From JBPCRW01 sp050996405 (GTDB lineage Bacteria; Acidobacteriota; Blastocatellia; Pyrinomonadales; Pyrinomonadaceae), in assembly GCA_050996405.1 (NCBI GenBank), contig JBPCRW010000287.1, positions 1 through 30,120 on the forward strand: 30,120 nucleotides of DNA, written 5' to 3'. The translations under genes were made by a program, and so were the position numbers. The notes beneath the pieces are model-generated. The model did not search any database, was not told the DNA's origin, and saw nothing but the letters and a program-made list of their open reading frames with translations. Position 1 is the first letter of the stretch. Every line of letters starts with the position of its first letter. This document shows positions 1 through 8,013 of this stretch, piece after piece.

Positions 1-31
1 GTGGACCATGAATAATTAAATCTCTTTCTCT

Positions 32-55
32 ATTTTCCATTTTCCATTTTCCATT
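32..55 (+). repeat. Heptamer array, word ATTTTCC
   Basis: Three exact tandem copies of ATTTTCC (32-38, 39-45, 46-52) plus a partial fourth lie 7 nt before the permease start codon. The same word in the same orientation recurs four times at 1558-1585, inside the next gene. No inverted partner is visible in this window, although one could lie upstream of base 1. There is no Shine-Dalgarno between the array and the ATG at 63. Confidence 0.85.
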
Positions 56-62
56 AAATTAA

Positions 63-1511
63 ATGTCCGAAGAAAAATCCGAACAGCCTGAATTGATTCG
101 CGGAGTCGGCGCATTGGGCGCGACCGCGCTGAATATGCTTGATATGATTGGTGTCGGACCGTTTATCACGCTGCCTTTAATTATCGCGGCGATGGGCGGA
201 CCGCAGGCGATGCTCGGCTGGATTTTCGGCGCGCTGCTGGTGATTTGCGACGGGCTGGTTTGGGCTGAATTAGGCGCGTCGATGCCGAAATCGGGCGGCG
301 CGTATTATTATTTGAAGGAAATTTACGGCGAGCGAAAACTTGGACGTTTGATGTCGTTTTTGTTTATCTGGCAACTGACTTTTTCCGCGCCGCTTTCGAT
401 TGCGTCGGGCTGTTTGGGTTTTGCGCTCTATGCGACCTACGCTGTTCCCGATTTAAATCAAACTTTTTTCTCGCACGATTTTAATTTGCAGATTCCTATT
501 TTGGGTGATTTAAGCGCGAGCATTGTCGGCGCGTATTCGACCTTTGTCGCCATCGGCGTTTGCCTGCTCTGCGTCTTTCTGCTTTACCGAAAAATTACGG
601 TCATCGAAAAATTCTCCAAGTTTCTTTGGGTCGGCGTGATGCTGACGATTGTCTGGGTAATTTTCGCGGGCGTGACGAATTTTAATCCACAAATCGCATT
701 CGATTTTCCGCCTGATGCTTTCACCTTGAATTCAAATTTCTTTCTCGGCTTGGGCGCGGCTTTGCTCATCGCGGTTTACGATTATTGGGGTTATTACAAC
801 GTCTGTTTTTTCGCTGGCGAAGTAAAAAATCCCGAAAAGACAATTCCGCGCTCGATTATTTTTTCGATTCTGATTGTCGCGGCGATTTACATCGTGATGA
901 ATATTTCAATCTTAGGAGTGATTCCGTGGCGCGATTTTTCGGAAACGGCAGCGTCGGATGCGCGGCGTTATGTGATTTCCGTTTTTATGGAAAAACTCTA
1001 CGGGCATACGGCGGGAATCATTGCGACTTTGCTGATTATGTGGACGGCTTTTTCATCCGTCTTTGCATTGCTTTTGGGTTATTCGCGCGTGCCGTATGCT
1101 GCCGCTCTGGACGGAAATTATTTTCGTATTTTCTCGAAAGTTCATCCGAAATATCATTTTCCGTATGTTTCGCTTTTGATAATGGGCGGGATTGCCGCGC
1201 TCTTTTGTTTTCTGAAATTAGCTGATGTCATCGCCGCGCTCGTCGTCATTCGCATCATCATTCAGTTTTTGGCGCAGATTATCGGCGTGATAATTTTGCG
1301 TCAAACCAAGCCCGATTTCCCGCGCCCATTTAAAATGTGGCTTTATCCGCTACCCGCACTGATTGCGATTGCCGGATTTTTATACGTGCTTTTTATGCGC
1401 CAGAATTTTCAGAAGGAAGTGAAATACGCGGCGGTTCTGATTATTCTGGGTTTGATAATTTATTTTATTCGCGCCTATAAAAGAAAAGAATTTCCGTTTG
1501 TCGCAAATTAA
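63..1511 (+). CDS. APC-superfamily amino acid permease
   Basis: A 482-residue integral membrane protein, very probably a secondary amino-acid transporter of the APC superfamily (LAT/AGT-like branch). The N-terminus carries the family's glycine-rich first-helix signature, MIGVGPFITLP, at about residues 28-38. It continues through roughly 12 hydrophobic segments, with a conserved PKSGGAYYYLKE stretch after the second helix and the acidic GEVKNPEKTIPRS loop in the middle, both typical of APC carriers. Length matches the family (450-500 aa). The start is the first ATG; no Shine-Dalgarno is visible because a heptamer array occupies the leader. The stop is 2 nt before the PIG-L gene, so the two are probably cotranscribed, which would pair amino-acid uptake with an extracytoplasmic deacetylase. 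Substrate cannot be told from sequence. Confidence 0.92.
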   Translation: MSEEKSEQPELIRGVGALGATALNMLDMIGVGPFITLPLIIAAMGGPQAMLGWIFGALLVICDGLVWAELGASMPKSGGAYYYLKEIYGERKLGRLMSFLFIWQLTFSAPLSIASGCLGFALYATYAVPDLNQTFFSHDFNLQIPILGDLSASIVGAYSTFVAIGVCLLCVFLLYRKITVIEKFSKFLWVGVMLTIVWVIFAGVTNFNPQIAFDFPPDAFTLNSNFFLGLGAALLIAVYDYWGYYNVCFFAGEVKNPEKTIPRSIIFSILIVAAIYIVMNISILGVIPWRDFSETAASDARRYVISVFMEKLYGHTAGIIATLLIMWTAFSSVFALLLGYSRVPYAAALDGNYFRIFSKVHPKYHFPYVSLLIMGGIAALFCFLKLADVIAALVVIRIIIQFLAQIIGVIILRQTKPDFPRPFKMWLYPLPALIAIAGFLYVLFMRQNFQKEVKYAAVLIILGLIIYFIRAYKRKEFPFVAN

Positions 1512-1513
1512 AA

Positions 1514-4192
1514 ATGAAAGTTTCAAAACATCGAATTTTAATCCCGTTCATTTTATTATTTTCCATTTTCCATTTTCCATTTTCCGTTCGTTCGCAGGTT
1601 CGCCCAATTTACGATTACGGCGCAAGCGGACTCGGACAACTTTTAAAAAAATTAGGCGCGACCAAAAGCGTGATGATGGTTGGCGCGCATCCGGACGACG
1701 AAGATTCGGCTTTGCTGGCTTATCTGGCGCGCGGCGAAAATGCTCGCACGGCTTATCTTTCGTTGACGCGCGGCGACGGCGGGCAAAATATCATCGGTTC
1801 GGAACTTTTTGAATCTTTGGGCATAATCCGCACCGAAGAACTTCTTCAGGCGCGAAAATTAGACGGCGCGGAACAATTTTTTACGCGCGCCTTTGATTTC
1901 GGATTCACGAAAACTTTGGCGGAAACAAAGCAGAAATGGGACGAGAAAATAATTTTGTGCGACGCGGTGCGCGCGATTCGCATATTTCGCCCGCTCGTCG
2001 TCATTTCGCGTTTTTCCGGCACTCCGGCAGACGGTCACGGGCAGCATCAATTCGCGGGTTACATTTCGCCGCTCGCGGTCAAAGCTGCGTCGGACGCGAA
2101 TCAGTGCGTCGGTGACGGTTTTCCTTGGCAGGTTTTGAAATTTTACGTCGAGCAAGGTTTTCGCTCGACCGAGCAGCCGACTTTAAAAATCAACACGGGC
2201 GCATACGATTTTCTTCTAGGCAGAAGTTATTTTGAAATCGCGGCGGAAGGCAGAAGCCTGCATCGCACGCAAGAGCAAGGCAGTTTGGAATTAAAAGGCG
2301 AACATTTTTCCGGCTTGAATTTAGTTGAAAGCAAAGCGACGAAAATCGCAGACGAGAAAAGCGTTTTCGACGGCATTGATACTTCGATAACGAGTATTCC
2401 AAAGCTGTTAGGCTTGCCTGAAGATTTCTCAAAAGAGGAATTTAACAACGCGCAAGAATCAGTAAAAATCGCACTTAAGGAATACGAGCCTAATAATCCG
2501 CAAGGCATCCTTTCAAATTTAGTGAAAGGTTCTTGGAACTTGTGGATGATTATGATAACAAAATGTTATCCTCATTTTGAGGATGCCGAAAAGGGACAAA
2601 ACTACAAAGACGCATTCTTTCTTTTACTAACAATTCGGCTTGAATTTCAAAAAGCCATTCGGCTTGCAAGCGGAATTCAAATTGACGCTTTAGCCGACCG
2701 CGAAACCGCCGCGCCGAACGAGTCATTTCAAACCGCCGTTAAAATTTTCTTTCCCGACAATCCGAATATCAAAGTCAAGGAAATCGCTCTGAAATCGCCG
2801 GACGGCTGGACGGTTTCCAAAATCGCGCCGCCGCAGGAAAATAGTCAAAATTTTTTCGGGCGCGAAACACCGAACGGAGCGGCTTTTTTCAGCGTCAAGA
2901 TTCCGCCGGAAGCAAAACCGACCGAACCTTATTGGCTGGAAAATCCGCGCAAGGGCGATTTGTTCGATTGGCAGAATGATAATAACCGAAACCTGCCGTT
3001 CCAGCCGCCGCTTGTTTCGGCTCAAGTGAAAATCGAAATTAACGGAACGGAGATAATTTTAAATCAGCCCGTCGAATATCGTTTTGCTGACCCGATTCGC
3101 GGCGAAGTGCGGCGTGAATTAAACGTTGTGCCGAAAATTTCTTTGAATCTTGACCAAAATCTTATATTAGTTTCCGGCGCGGAAAAATCGCGCGACCGCG
3201 ATTTGATTCTGACGGTGATGAATAATTCTTCAAGTTCGGTTAGCGGAACGGCGAAACTCGATTTACCGAACGGTTGGCAGTCGGTTTCCGCCGCGCCGAA
3301 TTTTAGTTTGGAAAATAAAGGCGAAAAAACTTCCGTTAAATTTGTGCTGACGATTCCGCGAAATTACAAGATTGGAAGTTATGAAATCGGCGCGAAAGTC
3401 GCTACGAACGGCGAAACTTTCACGCAAACGATGAACACGATTGCCTATCCGCACATTCAAACACATCGTTTTTATACTGATGCGAAAGTAAAAATCGATG
3501 TGCTGGATTTGAAAGTCGCGCCCGTTAAAGTTGGTTACATAATGGGCAGCGGCGATTCGATTCCCGAAGCGGTTCGGCAGATGGGTTTGAGCGTGGATTT
3601 GCTCGGCGAAAAGGATTTGTCGGGCGGCGATTTATCCAAATACGATGTAATTGTCGTCGGAATCCGCGCCTACCAAGTGCGCGATGATTTAATTTCAAAT
3701 AATCAGAAAGTTTTGGATTATGTAAAAAACGGCGGGACTTTGATTGTTCAATATCAGCGACCGGATTACGTCGCGCGGAATTTGCAGCCGTTTCCGGCGA
3801 GTATGACGGACACGCAAAAGACGACCGCCGGAACGACGGCGCGTGTCGTTGACGAAAACGCGAAAGTGACAATTCTTGAACCGCTGAATCCGATTTTTAA
3901 TTTTCCGAATAAAATCACGGACGCGGATTTTGAAGGATGGGTGCAGGAAAGAAATCTTTATAATTTTGTGACGTTTGATAAGCGATATACGCCGCTGCTC
4001 GAATCGCACGACGCGGGCGAGCAGGAAAATAAAGGCGGAATGGTTTATGCAAAACTTGGCAAAGGAAATTATATTTATACTTCGTATTCTTTCTTTCGCC
4101 AATTGCCCGCCGGAAACGCGGGCGCGTTTCGTCTGTTTGCAAATTTGTTGAGTTTGCCAAAATACAACTTGAATCGAAAATCAAAAAAATAG
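1514..4192 (+). CDS. Secreted PIG-L/LmbE-type deacetylase, multidomain
   Basis: An 892-residue secreted protein. Residues 1-28 are a signal peptide. Residues about 50-300 form a PIG-L/LmbE zinc-deacetylase domain: the AHPDDE motif is at 58-63 and the downstream zinc histidine motif GHGQH at 174-178. Known members remove acetyl groups from N-acetylglucosamine-type sugars. Residues about 555-640 resemble a NEW3-type immunoglobulin-like domain. From about residue 672 a Rossmann-like region (VKVGYIMGSGDS, then YDVIVVGIRAY and GGTLIVQYQRP) resembles the class I glutamine amidotransferase-like fold, with no evident catalytic cysteine. Single-domain PIG-L enzymes are only 220-300 aa. Four copies of a 7-bp word (1558-1585) encode the hydrophobic part of the signal peptide. 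Bases 2370-2660 look more AT-rich than the rest. The substrate is unknown; a glycoconjugate is likely. Confidence 0.88.
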   Translation: MKVSKHRILIPFILLFSIFHFPFSVRSQVRPIYDYGASGLGQLLKKLGATKSVMMVGAHPDDEDSALLAYLARGENARTAYLSLTRGDGGQNIIGSELFESLGIIRTEELLQARKLDGAEQFFTRAFDFGFTKTLAETKQKWDEKIILCDAVRAIRIFRPLVVISRFSGTPADGHGQHQFAGYISPLAVKAASDANQCVGDGFPWQVLKFYVEQGFRSTEQPTLKINTGAYDFLLGRSYFEIAAEGRSLHRTQEQGSLELKGEHFSGLNLVESKATKIADEKSVFDGIDTSITSIPKLLGLPEDFSKEEFNNAQESVKIALKEYEPNNPQGILSNLVKGSWNLWMIMITKCYPHFEDAEKGQNYKDAFFLLLTIRLEFQKAIRLASGIQIDALADRETAAPNESFQTAVKIFFPDNPNIKVKEIALKSPDGWTVSKIAPPQENSQNFFGRETPNGAAFFSVKIPPEAKPTEPYWLENPRKGDLFDWQNDNNRNLPFQPPLVSAQVKIEINGTEIILNQPVEYRFADPIRGEVRRELNVVPKISLNLDQNLILVSGAEKSRDRDLILTVMNNSSSSVSGTAKLDLPNGWQSVSAAPNFSLENKGEKTSVKFVLTIPRNYKIGSYEIGAKVATNGETFTQTMNTIAYPHIQTHRFYTDAKVKIDVLDLKVAPVKVGYIMGSGDSIPEAVRQMGLSVDLLGEKDLSGGDLSKYDVIVVGIRAYQVRDDLISNNQKVLDYVKNGGTLIVQYQRPDYVARNLQPFPASMTDTQKTTAGTTARVVDENAKVTILEPLNPIFNFPNKITDADFEGWVQERNLYNFVTFDKRYTPLLESHDAGEQENKGGMVYAKLGKGNYIYTSYSFFRQLPAGNAGAFRLFANLLSLPKYNLNRKSKK
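1558..1585 (+). repeat. Heptamer array ATTTTCC inside a signal peptide
   Basis: Four tandem ATTTTCC words (1558, 1565, 1572, 1579) lie in frame within the PIG-L gene and encode about residues 15-24, the hydrophobic FSIFHFPFS stretch. The word is identical to the one at 32-52. Seven bases are not a multiple of three, so the word is read in three frames (S-I-F, H-F-P, F-S) and still gives a hydrophobic run. Confidence 0.85.
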
Positions 4193-4215
4193 CCGCTTCA
4201 GAAAACAGAAGCAGC
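4184..4215 (-). terminator. Intrinsic terminator of the 3D-domain gene
   Basis: Read on the minus strand, GCTGCTTC and GAAGCGGC pair as an 8-bp stem (one G-U pair) around an 8-nt loop, followed by a run of seven T. It sits 57 nt past the stop of the 3D-domain gene. The T-run overlaps the last codons of the convergent PIG-L gene. Confidence 0.75.
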
Positions 4216-4271
4216 CTATTATATAAATCGTTATATAAACCTGAATTTTAAATTGTATTTATTAAAGAATT

Positions 4272-4799
4272 TTATTTTCCGAGAATGCTGACGCTGATGT
4301 TTTTACGACCGAAGCGAATAGCTTCCGAACAGGTCGGGACCCAAACATCGAGAATTTTTCCGCGAACCGCGCCGCCCGTATCGGCGACAATGTAACTTCC
4401 GCTGTATGAACCGGCGTTAATAAAAATGCGTGTGCCGAGCGGCAGAATGCGCGGGTCTGCGGCGACAATTCCGCGACGAACTCCGCCGCCGACTGCCGTT
4501 CTGCCTTTCAAGCAATACGCGGTTGCTCTGAAAGCTCCGGCGATTACTTTTCTGCCTAAATCAATTACTTTTTCGTTGGTTGAATTTTCTGTGGTTTTTG
4601 AAGTTGAATCTTCGATTTCGTCGGAAATTTCAGATATTTCCGATTCAATAATAGTTGTTTGTCGATTTTCTTGAACGAGCGATTTTTGCGCGTCGTCCGC
4701 TATATTGAAGGCTTCTCCGACTCTTGGCTGAAAATAGGTGATTCCTGCAATCAGCGCGAGAAAGCTCAGAGCGACTCTTCCTCTAGCAAAATTTTTCAT
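4272..4799 (-). CDS. Secreted 3D-domain protein (RlpA/MltA-like barrel)
   Basis: A 175-residue protein with an N-terminal signal sequence or anchor (about residues 8-30). A 50-residue polar, Ser/Glu-rich linker follows, then a C-terminal 3D domain at 88-172. The three aspartates that name the domain are visible: D115 in AADPRILPLGT, D140 in IVADTGG and D151 in KILDVW. The fold is a double-psi beta-barrel shared with RlpA, MltA and the C-terminus of some Rpf-type proteins, and usually acts on or binds peptidoglycan. No lytic or LysM domain accompanies it. I chose the ATG at 4799, not an upstream ATG at 4859, because an AGGAG lies 9 nt before it and the signal peptide then begins correctly. A minus-strand terminator follows. 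It is monocistronic and divergent from the PilZ gene. Confidence 0.85.
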   Translation of the reverse strand: MKNFARGRVALSFLALIAGITYFQPRVGEAFNIADDAQKSLVQENRQTTIIESEISEISDEIEDSTSKTTENSTNEKVIDLGRKVIAGAFRATAYCLKGRTAVGGGVRRGIVAADPRILPLGTRIFINAGSYSGSYIVADTGGAVRGKILDVWVPTCSEAIRFGRKNISVSILGK

Positions 4800-5165
4800 T
4801 ATCAAATGCTCCTTTTCTTTCTTTGTCACCCGATAAAAACGTAAAAAAAATAAATACATCTAGTGTTTGAAACACATTGAAATCAGACGGACTGATGATT
4901 GTTACGTTACTATCGAGGAAGTAAATGCGGATTATCCGCGAAAAGTTGTGTTTGTTTGTGTCCCGTTAAGACACTTTAGAGATTAACACGCCGGAACAAA
5001 ATTTGTCCAGTCGCGGAAAATCAGACGCATCTATGACTTACAATTTTATCTAAAATTTTGGATAATCGGTTGTGCAAAAAACTGCATTTTTCAATAGACA
5101 TAAATCAGTTTATTTCGTATATTTCATTCGCCTTAACTTGGGCGGAAAAAGGAGAATTTCATAAT
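4800..5165. other. 366-bp divergent intergenic region with two 6+1+6 palindromes
   Basis: This gap separates the divergent 3D-domain and PilZ genes. I see no coding sequence in it; an in-frame TTG extension of the PilZ frame at 5058 is not convincing. It holds two odd-centred perfect palindromes, GTGTTT-G-AAACAC at 4863-4875 and GCGGAT-T-ATCCGC at 4927-4939, which could be operators. An AAAGGAGA Shine-Dalgarno at 5148-5155 serves the PilZ gene. A GATAAT at 5061-5066 is a possible -10 box without a good -35. No riboswitch that I recognise is present. Confidence 0.5.
4863..4875. promoter_or_regulatory. Possible operator palindrome GTGTTTGAAACAC
   Basis: A perfect 6-bp inverted repeat around a single central G, 64 nt upstream of the 3D-domain start codon. 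That is where a promoter of that gene would be expected. The shape fits a dimeric repressor or activator site, but no regulator is encoded nearby and short palindromes can arise by chance. Confidence 0.3.
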
Positions 5166-5534
5166 ATGGAAGAACGCCGAAAAGATGGACGTTTTTCAGT
5201 TTCATTTCCGATTCGTCTGGAATGGAAAAACGAAACGGGTGAGCCGGTTGTCGAGGAAGGATTAACGGAAAATGTTGGGCGGCAGGGCGCGTTGATTCAC
5301 TTGCCGCGCAAACTGCCAATCGTCGGCGGCAAGGTAAATTTAACGGTCACGGAAAACGCCAGTAATGAAGTGACGGTGACGGCGCAGGTTTTGCGATTGG
5401 AACGAAACGCCGCGCATCCGCAGGTCGCGCTGATGCTTTTAAGCGGCACGCGAAACTGGGAAAAATACGTCTGGAAATATGCAGGTGATATTCTCGCCGC
5501 GCAGAAACCCGACGATTTTGACGATTGGAACTGA
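5166..5534 (+). CDS. PilZ-domain protein (probable c-di-GMP effector)
   Basis: A 122-residue single-domain protein. The N-terminal RRKDGRF supplies the arginine-rich switch of PilZ domains (RxxxR-like), and TENVGRQGALIH at about residues 35-46 matches the second PilZ motif, usually [D/N]xSxxG, here NVGRQG with glycine in place of serine. PilZ proteins bind cyclic di-GMP and control motility, polysaccharide export or adhesion. The substitution leaves ligand binding plausible but not certain. The frame is open upstream to a TTG at 5058, but the ATG at 5166 has an AAAGGAGA 10 nt before it and begins right at the domain. A large hairpin repeat lies just downstream. Confidence 0.8.
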   Translation: MEERRKDGRFSVSFPIRLEWKNETGEPVVEEGLTENVGRQGALIHLPRKLPIVGGKVNLTVTENASNEVTVTAQVLRLERNAAHPQVALMLLSGTRNWEKYVWKYAGDILAAQKPDDFDDWN

Positions 5535-5535
5535 A

Positions 5536-5597
5536 CAATTATCAATAAACAGTTATCAATTATCAGATATTTATTGATAACTGTTTATTGATAATTG
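5536..5597. repeat. Heptamer inverted repeat (CAATTAT-type words), 25-bp perfect arms
   Basis: Arms 5536-5560 and 5573-5597 are perfect inverted complements of 25 bp around a 12-nt spacer. The left half reads as five consecutive 7-bp words all starting CA (5536, 5543, 5550, 5557, 5564), for example CAATTAT and CAGTTAT. It fills the gap between the PilZ stop (5534) and the next start codon (5609). Folded RNA would be a very stable hairpin. Confidence 0.92.
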
Positions 5598-5608
5598 ACA
5601 ATTGAAAA

Positions 5609-6748
5609 ATGAAAATTCTAGTTCTCGGCGCGGGTCGGATGGGACACGGCGCGGTTTATGATTTGGTTCATAATTCGCCCGACGTGGAATCTGTCACCGT
5701 CGCCGATTTCGATTTAAAAAAAGCCGAAACGGTCGCGCAAAAAGTTGGAAGCGATAAAATTCGGGTGCGGCAAGCGGACGTTTCAAATTACGCGGCGGTC
5801 ATAGATTTGATGAACGGACACGACGCGGCGATTTCGTGCGTTAATTACTGGTTCAACGCTTCGCTTTCGCGGGCGGCGATAAAAACCCGCTGTAATTTCT
5901 GCGATTTAGGCGGAAATAATTATGTGGTTGACGAACAGCTTGCGCTCGACACGGAAGCGAAACTAGCCGGAATCAGCATCATTCCAGACTGCGGACTCGC
6001 GCCCGGAATGGTTTCGATTCTGGCGATGCGCGGCGCGAAAAGATTCGATAAAATCGAGGAAATTCGCATTCGCGTCGGCGGTTTGCCGCAGAATCCGAAA
6101 CCGCCGCTCGATTATCAACTCGTTTTTTCGGTCGAAGGTTTGATAAACGAATATATCGAAAAGGCGCGCGTCATTCGCAACGGGAAAATTACCGAAGTTG
6201 ACTCGATGACCGAACTGGAAAGTTTATCGTTTGATAATTTTCCCGCGCTCGAAGCGTTTCAAACTTCGGGCGGAACTTCAACCTTGCCCGATACGTTTTT
6301 TGGGAAAATTAAAGAACTCGATTACAAAACGATTCGCTATAGCGGGCATTGCGAAAAGTTTAAAACGCTGATTGATTTGGGTTTGTGTTCGAGCGAAAAA
6401 ATCACGGCGGATTTTATTAAAGTCAGCCCGCGCAAAGTTTTGGGCGAGCTATTGCAGAAAAATCTTCCGTCGGACGAACTCGATTATGTTCTGGTCAGAC
6501 TTGAATTTTCCGGCAAAACGGATGGCGCGGAGAAAACTTTGAAATACGACATCGTTGATAAATTTGACGGGCAAACCGGCTTGAGCGCGATGATGCGAAC
6601 AACCGCTTTTCCCGCTTCGATAATCGCGCAAATGATGGCAAAAGGCGACGTTTTACGGCGCGGCGCGACTCCGCAGGAAACAGCGATTGACGCGGAAAAA
6701 TTTGTTGCGGAATTAACGAAAAGAAATATTATAATCCACGAGGCTTAA
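5609..6748 (+). CDS. Saccharopine/lysine-6-dehydrogenase-like oxidoreductase
   Basis: A 379-residue cytoplasmic protein with an N-terminal NAD(P)-binding Rossmann fold (LGAGRMG at residues 6-12) and the saccharopine-dehydrogenase C-terminal catalytic fold. The IPDCGLAPGM segment at about 129-138 and the GGLPQNPKPPLDYQ segment at about 156-169 are characteristic of the lysine 6-dehydrogenase/saccharopine dehydrogenase-like group. These enzymes oxidise lysine or saccharopine, or make related reductive condensations such as carboxynorspermidine synthesis. Which reaction applies here is not decidable from sequence, and no other lysine-pathway gene is near. The start is the ATG at 5609, immediately after a large inverted repeat, with no clear Shine-Dalgarno. 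A small secreted protein gene follows 4 nt downstream, probably in the same transcript. Confidence 0.85.
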   Translation: MKILVLGAGRMGHGAVYDLVHNSPDVESVTVADFDLKKAETVAQKVGSDKIRVRQADVSNYAAVIDLMNGHDAAISCVNYWFNASLSRAAIKTRCNFCDLGGNNYVVDEQLALDTEAKLAGISIIPDCGLAPGMVSILAMRGAKRFDKIEEIRIRVGGLPQNPKPPLDYQLVFSVEGLINEYIEKARVIRNGKITEVDSMTELESLSFDNFPALEAFQTSGGTSTLPDTFFGKIKELDYKTIRYSGHCEKFKTLIDLGLCSSEKITADFIKVSPRKVLGELLQKNLPSDELDYVLVRLEFSGKTDGAEKTLKYDIVDKFDGQTGLSAMMRTTAFPASIIAQMMAKGDVLRRGATPQETAIDAEKFVAELTKRNIIIHEA

Positions 6749-6752
6749 ACAA

Positions 6753-7277
6753 ATGAAAAATATATTCTTGATTTTATGCTGCCTGATTTTCCCGTCCGTA
6801 ACTATGGCGCAGAGCGGTTCGCTGGCGAAACAGCAGGAAGCGATGAAAAAGATTGATTTTCTGGTCGGCACTTGGCAGGGAACGGGCTGGATAATGTTCG
6901 GACAAGGAAAACGCGAAACTTTTACGAATGTCGAAACCGTCCAATCAAAAATTAACGGAACGGTGTTACTCGTCGAAGGCGTTGGCAAAAATTCCGAAAA
7001 TAAATTAGTTCATAACGCGCTCGCCACGCTTTCCTTCGACGCGGAAAAACAAAATTATCGCTGGCGCGCATTCACGCTCGACGGTAATTCGGTGGAAGTC
7101 GTTCCGCAGGTTTCCGATAAAAAATTTGTCTGGGGATTTCAATTGCCGCAAGGCGAAACGCGCTTTACAATCACGCTCAACGAAAAGGGAAACTGGTTTG
7201 AAATCGGCGAGTTTTCGCGCGACGGCGGTAAAACGTGGTTTAAGAATTTTGAGATGGAATTGAAAAAAGTTTCGTGA
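6753..7277 (+). CDS. Secreted DUF1579/lipocalin-like beta-barrel protein
   Basis: A 174-residue protein with a clear signal peptide (residues 1-19, ending TMAQ). The rest has alternating beta-strand character and begins with IDFLVGTWQGTGW. This is the typical opening of the DUF1579/THAP4-like family of small calycin-type barrels ('...l.GtW.G.g'). Members bind hydrophobic ligands or haem, but most are uncharacterised. It starts 4 nt after the dehydrogenase stop and is probably cotranscribed with it. It is followed by a strong hairpin. Function is unknown. Confidence 0.7.
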   Translation: MKNIFLILCCLIFPSVTMAQSGSLAKQQEAMKKIDFLVGTWQGTGWIMFGQGKRETFTNVETVQSKINGTVLLVEGVGKNSENKLVHNALATLSFDAEKQNYRWRAFTLDGNSVEVVPQVSDKKFVWGFQLPQGETRFTITLNEKGNWFEIGEFSRDGGKTWFKNFEMELKKVS

Positions 7278-7320
7278 AATAAAAAAGGGAAAGAACGAAA
7301 TCTTTCCCTTTAAAAAAAAT
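7278..7320 (-). terminator. Hairpin terminator between convergent genes
   Basis: AAAGGGAAAGA (7284-7294) and its perfect 11-bp complement (7301-7311) enclose a 6-nt loop. On the minus strand the stem runs into TTTTTTATTT, a good intrinsic terminator for the sigma-factor gene. On the plus strand only three T end the stem before an A-run, so it is weaker for the DUF1579-like gene. Confidence 0.8.
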
Positions 7321-7338
7321 TTATTTAAACTAAAATTT

Positions 7339-8013
7339 TTACCAAGACCGCGCCAATCTCGGCGGTGCTTTTTTGCCCAAAAGTTTTCGCATTTTTAAGC
7401 GCGCTTTGTGCAGTTGCGATTTCGACGTGCCGACCGAACAGCCTAAAATTCTAGCGACTTCTTCGTGTTCGTAGCCTTCGACATCGTGCAGAACAAAAAC
7501 ATTTCTATAACCGTTCGGAAGCTGTGCAATCGCTTTGTCAAGCGCGATTTTATCGACAATCGGCATCTTCGCCTGATTTTCCGTTCCGGCGACAATCTGG
7601 ACGGGCGTTTCGCCTTCTTCGGTCGTTTTTTCAAATTTGACCGTGCGTTTGCGAAAATGCATTAAAACCTGATTGACTGTCATCCGGTGCAGCCACGTCG
7701 TAAAAGCCGAATCGCCGCGAAAACTGCCGATTTTGCGATACAGTTGGATAAAAACTTCCTGCGTTAAATCTTCCGCTTCAGCAGTATTTTGCAGCATTCG
7801 CAGGCAGAGCGAATAAACCCTTCGATGATGACGATTATAAAGTTCCTCAAACGCCGGCATATTACCATCGGCGGCTGATTTGGCAAGCGCAATGTCGCTG
7901 TCCGAACTTGAAACCGCTTTCGCAGCCGTTCGGATTTCAGTTGATTCATCGGCATTTGTTTCATTCGCAGAAACGTTTCGCCAAACCGGATATGTTAAAG
8001 TTTCACTAGTCAT
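7339..8013 (-). CDS. ECF-type RNA polymerase sigma factor
   Basis: A 224-residue sigma-70-family factor of the ECF (RpoE-like) group. Region 2 spans about residues 55-122 (LYNRHHRRVYSLCLRML, then AEDLTQEVFIQLYRKI and FTTWLHRMTVNQ). Region 4 spans about 165-213 (LPNGYRNVFVLHDVEGY, then the recognition helix HEEVARILGCSVGTSKSQLHKAR). An N-terminal extension of about 40 residues, rich in Ser, Ala and acidic residues, is not typical. It would direct core polymerase to a dedicated promoter set, usually for envelope or stress responses. The ATG at 8013 is preceded by AAGGGGG 7 nt upstream. No anti-sigma factor lies downstream in the same operon. The divergent neighbour is a membrane-anchored secreted protein. 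Confidence 0.92.
   Translation of the reverse strand: MTSETLTYPVWRNVSANETNADESTEIRTAAKAVSSSDSDIALAKSAADGNMPAFEELYNRHHRRVYSLCLRMLQNTAEAEDLTQEVFIQLYRKIGSFRGDSAFTTWLHRMTVNQVLMHFRKRTVKFEKTTEEGETPVQIVAGTENQAKMPIVDKIALDKAIAQLPNGYRNVFVLHDVEGYEHEEVARILGCSVGTSKSQLHKARLKMRKLLGKKAPPRLARSW

Noticed and set aside
5058..5165. TTG-initiated N-terminal extension of the PilZ protein
   Set aside because: The ATG at 5166 has a good Shine-Dalgarno and begins at the domain; the extension has no family resemblance.
4860..5165. c-di-GMP riboswitch upstream of the PilZ gene
   Set aside because: I looked for the GEMM-type conserved core and did not find it.
5536..5597. Hairpin after the PilZ gene as an ordinary intrinsic terminator
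   Set aside because: The stem is AT-rich, has no T-run after it on either strand, and belongs to the heptamer-repeat series. It may influence transcript ends but is not a standard terminator.
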